NCBI GenBank assembly: GCA_937916125.1
Contig: CALGGE010000061.1
Location: forward strand, 1-11,074
DNA length: 11,074 bases
Direction of reading: 5' to 3'
Source of the DNA: an uncultured Elusimicrobia bacterium
GTDB lineage: Bacteria; Elusimicrobiota; Endomicrobiia; Endomicrobiales; Endomicrobiaceae
The position numbers and the translations under genes were made by a program. The notes under the pieces were generated by a model that was not told the DNA's origin, searched no databases, and was given only the letters and a program-made list of their open reading frames with translations. Of the stretch, positions 1 through 6,758 are shown piece after piece. The stretch's first letter is position 1; each line of letters opens with the position of its first letter.

Positions 1-1
1 G

Positions 2-712
2 TATTTTTTAGTTCCGGAAATACCGTCCCGCGCGATAAAAATGCTTGATGATATCGGAATGCTTAATGAAATTCTTCCGGAACTAAAAAATACGCAGAAT
101 GTATCTCAACCTAAACAATATCATGACAAAGATGTTTACGGACATACTTTGGATGTTTTGGATAAAATAAAACCGGATTTGCTTTTGCGTGTTACGGCAC
201 TTTTACACGATATAGGAAAACCTTTAACAAGGACTGAAATTGACGGTAAAATTTCTTTTATATCTCACGAAAAAAAAGGTGCCGAAACGGCGAAAAATAT
301 CTTGCTCGGATTAAAATATCCCGTTGATTTTATAAAACAGGTTTGTTTTCTTATAGAAAATCATATGTATCCTAAGAATTATGAAAATGTCTGGAAAGAT
401 TCCGCCGTTAGAAAATTTGCATACGGAATGGGCGATAATTTATTAAATATCGAACAACTGTATTTTGCGGATTGCGGTAAAATACAGAATAAAAATGATT
501 TATTTGACAGAGTAAAAAATTTACGGGAACAAAATTTGTTGGTTAAGCACGAAGAACTTTTTGACGGTAACGAATTGATGAAGATTTTTAACAAATCTCA
601 GGGACAATGGATAGGGCAAGCAAAAAAATATATAAGAGATATGCAGTTTGAAGAACCTCAAATTACAAAAAACGAAGCTTTGAACAAGTTAAAAAAATTA
701 TTGAAAATATAA
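2..712 (+). CDS. C-terminal part of tRNA nucleotidyltransferase / poly(A) polymerase family protein with HD domain (5' end outside window)
   Basis: The frame is open from base 2 through an internal ATG at 41, so the gene starts upstream of the window. Residues before that ATG (YFLVPEIPSRAIK) lead into MLDDIGMLNEILPEL. This matches the helical stretch that follows the nucleotidyltransferase head in CCA-adding enzymes and bacterial poly(A) polymerases, usually 'ps-al-ll-elGlL--ilPEl'. An HD phosphohydrolase domain follows. Counting from the ATG at 41, it has H35, the HD pair H56-D57 (LLHDIGKP), H76 (SHE) and H108 (ENHMYP), the usual metal-ligand pattern. The nucleotidyltransferase catalytic residues lie outside the window, so activity cannot be judged. 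In the family, the enzyme adds or repairs the 3' CCA of tRNA in the cytoplasm, and the HD domain acts as a phosphatase or phosphodiesterase. A stand-alone HD protein beginning at 41 is less likely because the upstream frame is open and matches the family. The end overlaps the promoter of the next genes. Confidence 0.75.
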   Translation, partial: YFLVPEIPSRAIKMLDDIGMLNEILPELKNTQNVSQPKQYHDKDVYGHTLDVLDKIKPDLLLRVTALLHDIGKPLTRTEIDGKISFISHEKKGAETAKNILLGLKYPVDFIKQVCFLIENHMYPKNYENVWKDSAVRKFAYGMGDNLLNIEQLYFADCGKIQNKNDLFDRVKNLREQNLLVKHEELFDGNELMKIFNKSQGQWIGQAKKYIRDMQFEEPQITKNEALNKLKKLLKI

Positions 713-729
713 CGGATATAAGTTATAAT
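701..729 (+). promoter_or_regulatory. Sigma70-type promoter for the zipper-TPR-ankyrin genes
   Basis: TTGAAA at 701-706 is one mismatch from the -35 consensus. TATAAT at 724-729 is a perfect -10. The spacer is exactly 17 bases. The -35 lies in the last codons of the upstream nucleotidyltransferase gene. Transcription would start at about 736, giving a leader of roughly 34 bases before the ATG at 770. It is the best promoter match I found in the window and would drive the 63-residue protein and, by read-through, the TPR and ankyrin genes. The match and spacing are seen in the sequence; activity is inferred. Confidence 0.7.
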
Positions 730-749
730 ATAAACATATAATATAAACA
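724..749 (+). repeat. Exact 13-base tandem duplication containing the -10 box
   Basis: TATAATATAAACA occurs at 724-736 and again, without a mismatch, at 737-749. Each copy contains a perfect TATAAT. Only the first is 17 bases from the TTGAAA at 701-706; the second copy lacks a recognisable -35 at normal spacing. The pair is itself flanked by a 9-base direct repeat, CGGATATAA, at 713-721 and 760-768. The region is very AT-rich, so chance similarity is easier than usual, but a perfect 13-base tandem is still notable. Confidence 0.85.
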
Positions 750-769
750 AACTTAAACTCGGATATAAA

Positions 770-961
770 ATGGAAAATAATCAGGATACCGATATAGAAA
801 ATAATGAAGAAGAAAATAAAACGTATGACGTCGCAGGCTTGGTGATAGGTGCGTTTGCCGGGCTTGTGATTTCATTTACCGGTATTATAGATTTCTTAAT
901 GGGAATAATTTTAGGAATGTTTATCGGGCTTGTAACGGGAACTTTGATAAAGAAAAAATAA
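770..961 (+). CDS. Small two-helix membrane protein with glycine zippers
   Basis: This 63-residue protein has an acidic, Asn-rich N-terminus (residues 1-20) followed by two hydrophobic segments, about 21-40 and 42-60, and ends in KKK. The first segment has Gly at 23, 27 and 31. The second has Gly at 45, 49, 53 and 57. Both are strict GxxxG zippers, which pack transmembrane helices closely together. The two short helices with a turn around Asp41 and the basic tail suggest a membrane hairpin with both ends in the cytoplasm. The start has only a weak GGA ribosome site (761-763), but it lies just behind a strong promoter and no better start exists. Its pattern recalls glycine-zipper (17 kDa antigen-like or YtxH-like) proteins, although I recognise no specific family. 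It ends 19 bases before the TPR gene and is likely co-transcribed with it. Function is unknown. Confidence 0.75.
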   Translation: MENNQDTDIENNEEENKTYDVAGLVIGAFAGLVISFTGIIDFLMGIILGMFIGLVTGTLIKKK

Positions 962-970
962 ATATTTATT

Positions 971-976
971 GGGGAG
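971..976 (+). promoter_or_regulatory. Ribosome binding site fixing the TPR gene start at 981
   Basis: GGGGAG lies four bases before ATG 981. A longer frame could begin at TTG 969, but that codon overlaps this site and would add only four residues (MGRT). The ATG at 981 is therefore the better start. Confidence 0.7.
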
Positions 977-980
977 AACA

Positions 981-3900
981 ATGAGTATTGACTATAAAAA
1001 AAGCATAAAGTCCTTTGTAGAAAAATTAGTTGAAGAACTGGAATTTTATCCTGAAAAATATTTTGTAAAATTTCATAAGATTTTATCTCGGCAGTACAGG
1101 AAAGATTTGGACGAACAGATAGAACTGTACAATTCAAATGTCGCTTACAATCCGTCCAATGCGTCATCGTATTATAACAGAGGCTTGTTGTACAGCAAAA
1201 AAAAGGATTACAAAGATGCCGTCGAAGAATTTACCAAAGCGATAGAACTTGATAAGAATTTTACTTTTGCCTATATTGCAAGAGGCGAGGCTTATGTTTT
1301 TCTTAAAGAATATGATCTGTCCGAGCAGGATTTACAAAAAGCAATAGAATTAAATCCTCAAAATCCTACCACATACATCAGTTTGGGAAATATCCGATTG
1401 ATGGGACAAAACTTTCGGGAAGCCATAGAATATTTTACCAAAGCGATAGATCTCTCTTCGCAAATAGAGTCTGCTTTTTACGGCAGAGCCATGGCATACA
1501 GAGGATTGTTTGATTATAAGAACGCAATAAAAGATTTTACCAAAGCCATAGAACTTAATCCGAAAGACAGTTATGCTTTCTGTAACAGAGGTATTGCTTA
1601 TACCGGTGTTGAAAATTTGGATGAGGCGATAAATGATTTTAACGAAGCATTAAAAATTCAACCGAAAGATGTTTTTGTTTTGAACAACAGAGGTATTGCA
1701 TACAGGAAAAAACTTGAGGAAGATAAAGCCGAAGAAGATTTTAATGCCGCAATGGAAATAATGCCTGAAGACAGTTATGCGTATTATAATATGGGTAATT
1801 TAGACAGAGAACGCGGTCTTGACGAAAAAGCGTTGAAACTTTATTCCGAAGCCATAGATATGGATTATTCTTTTATTCCGTCGTATATAGCGAAAGCAAA
1901 TATTCTTTTGAGTCAAAATAATTTAAAAAAAGCCGGCGAAAATATTTATCAGGCTATAGAGTTTATGCCTGAAAACTACGTATGCTATGCGATTTTAGGT
2001 TATATCAATATGCTCTCCGATGATTATAAGTCTGCTCTGGAAAATTTTAAATTATCCGTAAAATATGATTTGCATAATAATCCGGAATTACTGTATGCTT
2101 GCGGACTTGCCGAATTTTTACAAAATGATTTTGTTGCAGCTGAAAAATATTTTTCGGAAGCTGCAAAGTTGTCTTTCTCCGTAACGGAAATGTTATATGC
2201 GAAAGCCGTTTGTTTATATAATACGGGAAAATATGAAGAAGCAATTGCGGATTTTTCCGAGTTGTTGAAAAAAAATGAGAATTTTATCGATGCTTTCTAC
2301 AACAGAGGACAAGCCTATATAAAAACACGACAATATGAGCTTGCACATGATGATTTTGATAAATGTATTGACCGGGAATATTGTTTGGCAGAAAGTCATT
2401 TCTGTTTGGGATTGTGCGATTTAAATTTTAAAAAGTATAAATCTGCAGTGGAAAATTTCAACGAGGCTGTTTCTTTGGGATATAAAAATTCGGAAGTTTT
2501 AACGAACAGAGCTGTTGCGTTGATAGCATTGAAACAATATGAACAGGCATTGGCGGATTATAATGAAATTTTGCTTTCAAATAATATAAATTCCGATATA
2601 TATCTTTCTCGTGCCGAAGTTTTGCTTAATTTAAAAGAGTATGATAAAGCTGCCGCAGATATAAATAAAGTTTTAACACAGGATACAGGCAATAAAACGG
2701 CATTATTTTTGGATGCAAAACTGAACTTTTTGGAAAAGGAATATGAAAGGTGTATTGATGTCGCTACGAAATTTTTGAACGTTACCGAAGAATCTTTTGA
2801 CGGTTTATCCTTGAGAGCCGAAGCTTATGCAATGATCGGGGACTTTAAACAGGCATATGTTGACTATACGAGTATGATACAAAAAGAACCGGATAATATA
2901 GATTTATATATAAAAAGAATTAATTTGTACGTAAAGACCAAAAAGTATAATGAAGCTTTGGACGATATATCTTTTATTTTGAGTAAAGATGAAAAAAATG
3001 AGTATGCTCATATTTATAAAGGCATAATAAAAAGAAATGAAGGCGATGCGTTGGAAGCTTTGAAGAGTTATGACGACGCTTTAAAGATTTTATCCGAAGA
3101 TGTTCTTCCTTTTTTGGATGAAAATGCAATTAAAGCGGAAAAGTATTTCTATGCAAAAAGTAAGAAGTCGAAGAAAGAAAAAATCGAACAGAATGTTGAT
3201 GTTGATAAGAATATAAATGCGGTTGTTGAAGAAAAAAAGCCGGAAGAACAGCCGAAAGAACCGGAAAGACATGAGATTCGGGAAGCTGATGAAGTTCAAA
3301 ATGTGCGGGAAGCGGAAGAAGTTAAAAAGATAGAAGAACCTGAAAAAACGGAGCAGGTTGTTGAAAAAGTTGAAGAAAAAGTTGAAGAAAAAATTGAAGA
3401 AGAAAATATTCCGGGGAAAGTTTTAGAAGAAACTCCCAAGGAAGTTCTTGAAGAAGTTCCGGAAAAAATTCAGGAAAATGTTGCCGAAGAAAATTCAGAT
3501 AAAAGTTTAAAAACGGATTCCGTTGATAAGCCCGTCGAAATGCCTGTTGAATCCTCTGTTGAAAAATCTGTCGAACAGAAAAGTGAAAGTGTTGTCGAAG
3601 AGTCTCAGTCCGTACCCGAAACGAAGACTTTAACGATAGCGGATTTAGACAAAGCAATAAAGAATGATAAAAATAATGCATTAAACTATTCGAAAAGAGC
3701 GGAACTGTATTCTTTGACCGGCAAATATAAAGATGCAATTAAAGATTATGAAAAAGCAATAAAATTTTCAAAAGATAAAAATTTAAGATTGAGTTCTTAT
3801 ATCGGAATTTCAAAAGCATACGAGGAATTAAAAAAATATAAAGACGCTATATCATTTACGGATAAAGCAATAAATTTGGGTTCCGCAAATGCGGATCTTT

Positions 3901-5384
3901 ATTATAAAAGAGCCATGCTTTACCAAGCCAGAGGCGATTCTTCGAATTTTTTGAAAAACATCGGTTTGACTCTGGAAACGGATTCAAATTATAAACAGGC
4001 TTATATTTCAAGAATAAATTATTATGTTAAAAATGCCAAATATCAGCAGGCATACGATGATACGCTGTCCGTATCTGATTTCTTGGACGATATCAACAAT
4101 AAATATTTGCTTTCGGTAATATATTTCAATTTGGGAAAATATCGTGAAACGGTTGATATGCTTAACGATATTTATGAAAAATACGAACAGAAAAAAGAAG
4201 CGGACTTTTATTTGGGTGCAAGTTTTTGTGAATTGGAAAGATATGAAGATGCTATTACATACCTGAATAAAGCGTTTTCGGCGGGAATAAAAAATAAAAA
4301 ACTGTTTTATTCTCTGGCTAAATCGTATTTTGCAAAACAGGATTATAAAAATGCCTTGGGAAATATAGATAAAGCGTTAAAGAGTTCTTCCGAAGATTAT
4401 ATGTTGTTTTGGCTTAAGGCGAGAATTTGTTTTAAGCTTAACAATATTAAAGAATGTATAAATTGTTTTGATAAGGCTACAAAACTTAATTCCAAAGACA
4501 GAGATTTATTTTTGGAAAAAGCGTATATGTTGGAGAAAAACGGCAAGATTTCCAATGCGGCAGACGTGTATTCAAAATGGCTTTCTTCTAATAAAAACGA
4601 CGGAGAATTTTATTATAAAAGAGCAGTACTTTATAAAAAATTAAATAAACAAAAAGATGCCGATAAAGATTTGCAAAAAGCGAAATCGTTAGGCGTGGAT
4701 ATAAAAGAAGTTGAAGTTGTTACCGAAGAAAAACCCGTTGAAAAAATACGGACTGCGGATGATAATGCTCAAATTAAAAAAGAGAGTGAACCGAAAAAAA
4801 CAAAAACGGAAATAAAATCGGAAACAAAAACGGAAAAAAAGACTGAAGTCATAAAGGTTGATACGGTCACTTCCGTTGATACAAAACAAAATATTTCCGT
4901 AGTCGAAAAACAGGAAGTTGTTAATACGGCGGAAAGCGAAAAATATTTGAACAGAGGAAATATTAATTTTAAAAATCTTAAATATTCCGAAGCCATAGAG
5001 GATTTAACTAAGGCAATCAATTTTAATTCCAAAGATGTAAAAGGTTATCTTTTAAGAGCCGAAGTATATGAAAAAATTAATAATTATCAAAATGCCATGA
5101 ATGATTTGTTAAAAGTTACAGAACTTTCTCCGAACAGTATTGCGGCATATATTCAAATAGGAAATATTTATAAACAACAGAATAATTTTGCCAAAGGCGA
5201 ATTTTATTATAAAAAAGCAATTGAAATAAACCCGCGTAATGCCAAATCGTATTTCGGGTATGCTCAATTGTGCGAAAATAACGGTAAAAGAGATTTGGCA
5301 ATAGAAAATTATCAACAGGCTGCTAAACTTGATATTAAATTATCAAAAGAATGTAACATAAAAATAGCGGAATTAAAATCTTAG
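981..5384 (+). CDS. Giant TPR-repeat protein with three arrays and charged linkers
   Basis: The product has 1467 residues and no signal peptide or membrane segment, so it is probably cytoplasmic. After about 60 charged helical residues comes array 1 (about 60-726), some 19 tetratricopeptide units of mostly 34 residues. Many carry the consensus form YYNRG..Y...-DY..A...F.KAIELNP. Linker 1 (about 727-888) is rich in Glu, Lys, Val and Pro and includes a VEEK tandem at 793-808. Array 2 (about 898-1238) has about 10 units, several degenerate. Linker 2 (about 1239-1318) is rich in Lys, Glu and Thr. Array 3 (about 1320-1467) has about 4 units. TPRs form superhelices that bind proteins or peptides. 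No catalytic domain is visible, so a scaffold role is likely, but the partner is unknown. The gene follows the zipper protein by 19 bases and precedes the ankyrin gene by 3. Confidence 0.9.
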   Translation: MSIDYKKSIKSFVEKLVEELEFYPEKYFVKFHKILSRQYRKDLDEQIELYNSNVAYNPSNASSYYNRGLLYSKKKDYKDAVEEFTKAIELDKNFTFAYIARGEAYVFLKEYDLSEQDLQKAIELNPQNPTTYISLGNIRLMGQNFREAIEYFTKAIDLSSQIESAFYGRAMAYRGLFDYKNAIKDFTKAIELNPKDSYAFCNRGIAYTGVENLDEAINDFNEALKIQPKDVFVLNNRGIAYRKKLEEDKAEEDFNAAMEIMPEDSYAYYNMGNLDRERGLDEKALKLYSEAIDMDYSFIPSYIAKANILLSQNNLKKAGENIYQAIEFMPENYVCYAILGYINMLSDDYKSALENFKLSVKYDLHNNPELLYACGLAEFLQNDFVAAEKYFSEAAKLSFSVTEMLYAKAVCLYNTGKYEEAIADFSELLKKNENFIDAFYNRGQAYIKTRQYELAHDDFDKCIDREYCLAESHFCLGLCDLNFKKYKSAVENFNEAVSLGYKNSEVLTNRAVALIALKQYEQALADYNEILLSNNINSDIYLSRAEVLLNLKEYDKAAADINKVLTQDTGNKTALFLDAKLNFLEKEYERCIDVATKFLNVTEESFDGLSLRAEAYAMIGDFKQAYVDYTSMIQKEPDNIDLYIKRINLYVKTKKYNEALDDISFILSKDEKNEYAHIYKGIIKRNEGDALEALKSYDDALKILSEDVLPFLDENAIKAEKYFYAKSKKSKKEKIEQNVDVDKNINAVVEEKKPEEQPKEPERHEIREADEVQNVREAEEVKKIEEPEKTEQVVEKVEEKVEEKIEEENIPGKVLEETPKEVLEEVPEKIQENVAEENSDKSLKTDSVDKPVEMPVESSVEKSVEQKSESVVEESQSVPETKTLTIADLDKAIKNDKNNALNYSKRAELYSLTGKYKDAIKDYEKAIKFSKDKNLRLSSYIGISKAYEELKKYKDAISFTDKAINLGSANADLYYKRAMLYQARGDSSNFLKNIGLTLETDSNYKQAYISRINYYVKNAKYQQAYDDTLSVSDFLDDINNKYLLSVIYFNLGKYRETVDMLNDIYEKYEQKKEADFYLGASFCELERYEDAITYLNKAFSAGIKNKKLFYSLAKSYFAKQDYKNALGNIDKALKSSSEDYMLFWLKARICFKLNNIKECINCFDKATKLNSKDRDLFLEKAYMLEKNGKISNAADVYSKWLSSNKNDGEFYYKRAVLYKKLNKQKDADKDLQKAKSLGVDIKEVEVVTEEKPVEKIRTADDNAQIKKESEPKKTKTEIKSETKTEKKTEVIKVDTVTSVDTKQNISVVEKQEVVNTAESEKYLNRGNINFKNLKYSEAIEDLTKAINFNSKDVKGYLLRAEVYEKINNYQNAMNDLLKVTELSPNSIAAYIQIGNIYKQQNNFAKGEFYYKKAIEINPRNAKSYFGYAQLCENNGKRDLAIENYQQAAKLDIKLSKECNIKIAELKS
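1158..1668 (+). repeat. 102-base DNA periodicity within the TPR array
   Basis: The 17-mer TTTACCAAAGCGATAGA is exact at 1230-1246 and 1434-1450, 204 bases apart, which is two TPR units. A copy with one change (GCG to GCC) lies at 1536-1552, a further 102 bases on. The spacing is the 34-codon TPR unit, and the near-identity at DNA level suggests recent unit duplication in the N-terminal part. Units further downstream are much more diverged. Confidence 0.7.
3357..3404 (+). repeat. Four-copy 12-base tandem repeat in linker 1 of the TPR gene
   Basis: The 12-base unit GTTGAAGAAAAA is exact at 3369-3380 and 3381-3392. It is flanked by variants at 3357-3368 and 3393-3404. The four units encode VVEK, VEEK, VEEK and IEEE (residues 793-808). 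A 12-base unit keeps the frame, so copy number can change without breaking the protein. Confidence 0.75.
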
Positions 5385-5387
5385 AAA

Positions 5388-6707
5388 ATGTTGAAAAAAA
5401 CGAAAATAATTTATTTTTTTGTTTTATCGTTTCTTTTGTTGTTTACCGAAATTTCTTATTGCAAGGTAAATAGTGCTTTTGTCAACGCCGTAAAGAAAAA
5501 CGATATACGTTCTTTAAAAACTTATTTAAAAAACGGTGTAAATCCGAATACTAAAGACGGTAGCGGAATACCGGTTTTGTTGACTGCAATTAATATGGAA
5601 TACGGGGATGTTGCGGATTTGCTGATTAAATCGGGTGCAAATGTTAACGTGGCATATGATATGAGTATGAATTCGTTAATGCTTGCCATAAGTAAAAATA
5701 TGGAATCAGTTGCGGAACTTCTTGTTGACTATAACGTTAATATAAATTTTAAACTGCCGAACGGAACAACGGCCTTGATGATGGCTTCGGAAAACGGTAT
5801 GTTTAATGTTGTAAAAAAAATTGTAAAACACAAAGCGGATATAAAAGCTAAAAATATTGACGGTATGACGGCATCTTCGTTTGCAATGAAAGGCGGGTAC
5901 GGTAAGATTGTAAAGTATTTTAATAAGCTCGGTATTGTCTCCGAAACTTTGGGAGAAGCCGTTGTTACTTCAAACTTTCGCCTTGCGGAACAGTTTATTC
6001 TCGATGGAACGGATATAAATGAAAAAGAATTATCCGGAAAAACTCCGTTGATATTGGCTTTTGATAATAATGATTATAATATGTCCGCATTTTTGATATC
6101 CAAGGGTGCCGATATAACGGCATACGACGATAACGGTGTCACACCGTTGATATCCGCATGTTCTTCGGGTGATATTGACTTAATAAAACTTGCACTTGCA
6201 ACGGGTGCTGTCGTGAACGTTAACGATATAAACGGTATAACTCCGTTAATGTATGCGGTTTATAATTCGGACTATGATACAATAAAACTTCTTGTTAAAA
6301 GCGGTGCGGATGTTAATGTTGTCAGTAAGAACGGTGTAACTCCTTTGACAATAGCAGTACGCAACGGCAAAATAAAAATAGTTAATTATCTTATTGACTC
6401 GGGTGCATCGGTAAATAAGAAAAATGATAATTCTCTCAGACTTTTGAATATAGCCGTTTCGGAAAACAATATCAATATGGTTAAATTTCTTATAGAAAAA
6501 GGAGCAAGAGTAAACGTAAGAGATTCTGCCGGAAAAACGCCTTTGATAATTGCGGCTTCAAAGGGAAATCTTAAAATAGCTAAGATACTTTTGAATAACG
6601 GAGCAAGAGTTAATTCGACGGACAATGCGGGTAAATCCGCACTTGATTATGCCGAAAAAAATAACGATTCGGCAATGACTGAACTTTTAAAACAATATCA
6701 AAAATAA
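5388..6707 (+). CDS. Exported ankyrin-repeat protein
   Basis: The product has 439 residues. Residues 1-25 form a signal peptide: basic MLKKTK, a hydrophobic core (about 7-20), then EISYC and mature KVNS. Export to the periplasm or beyond is inferred. Residues 28-439 are about 12-13 ankyrin units of roughly 33 residues. The best ones (about 216-415) have the G-x-TPL...A...G....V..L...GA.VN form. The middle (about 178-215) is degenerate and divides the protein into an N-terminal and a C-terminal block. Adjacent units share DNA, for example GGAGCAAGAGT at 6501 and 6600, 99 bases apart. Ankyrin stacks bind other proteins, and I see no other domain. The start is 3 bases after the TPR stop with no clear ribosome site, which suggests translational coupling. 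Cys25 is not in a good lipobox (ISYC, Tyr at -1), so a lipoprotein is unlikely. Confidence 0.88.
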   Translation: MLKKTKIIYFFVLSFLLLFTEISYCKVNSAFVNAVKKNDIRSLKTYLKNGVNPNTKDGSGIPVLLTAINMEYGDVADLLIKSGANVNVAYDMSMNSLMLAISKNMESVAELLVDYNVNINFKLPNGTTALMMASENGMFNVVKKIVKHKADIKAKNIDGMTASSFAMKGGYGKIVKYFNKLGIVSETLGEAVVTSNFRLAEQFILDGTDINEKELSGKTPLILAFDNNDYNMSAFLISKGADITAYDDNGVTPLISACSSGDIDLIKLALATGAVVNVNDINGITPLMYAVYNSDYDTIKLLVKSGADVNVVSKNGVTPLTIAVRNGKIKIVNYLIDSGASVNKKNDNSLRLLNIAVSENNINMVKFLIEKGARVNVRDSAGKTPLIIAASKGNLKIAKILLNNGARVNSTDNAGKSALDYAEKNNDSAMTELLKQYQK

Positions 6708-6758
6708 AATTTAATTATAAACAGACACAAAAAAAATATTTATAAAAAGGATGAACCT

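Noticed and set aside
969..980. TTG start adding MGRT to the TPR protein
   Set aside because: The TTG overlaps the GGGGAG ribosome site, which serves the ATG at 981.
781..1167. Minus-strand open frame of 128 residues
   Set aside because: It lies opposite the zipper gene and the TPR start, has no ribosome site, and its translation is Ile/Ser/Pro-rich with no recognisable domain; the + strand genes explain the sequence.
1158..3100. Regular repeats suggestive of a CRISPR array
   Set aside because: The 102-base period is 34 codons of TPR units in an open frame; there are no uniform short repeats and spacers.
3322..3738. Minus-strand open frame of 138 residues rich in Phe, Leu and Gln
   Set aside because: It is the antisense of the Glu/Lys-rich linker, where GAA and AAA codons read as TTC and TTT, so no stops appear.
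5454..5465. Lipobox-like ISYC in the ankyrin protein signal peptide
   Set aside because: Tyr at -1 is outside the usual Gly/Ala/Ser, so ordinary signal peptidase cleavage is more likely.
6708..6758. Possible promoter for glgB
   Set aside because: TATAAA-like words occur at 6716 and 6741, but neither has a -35 match at proper spacing; in this AT-rich gap they are expected by chance.
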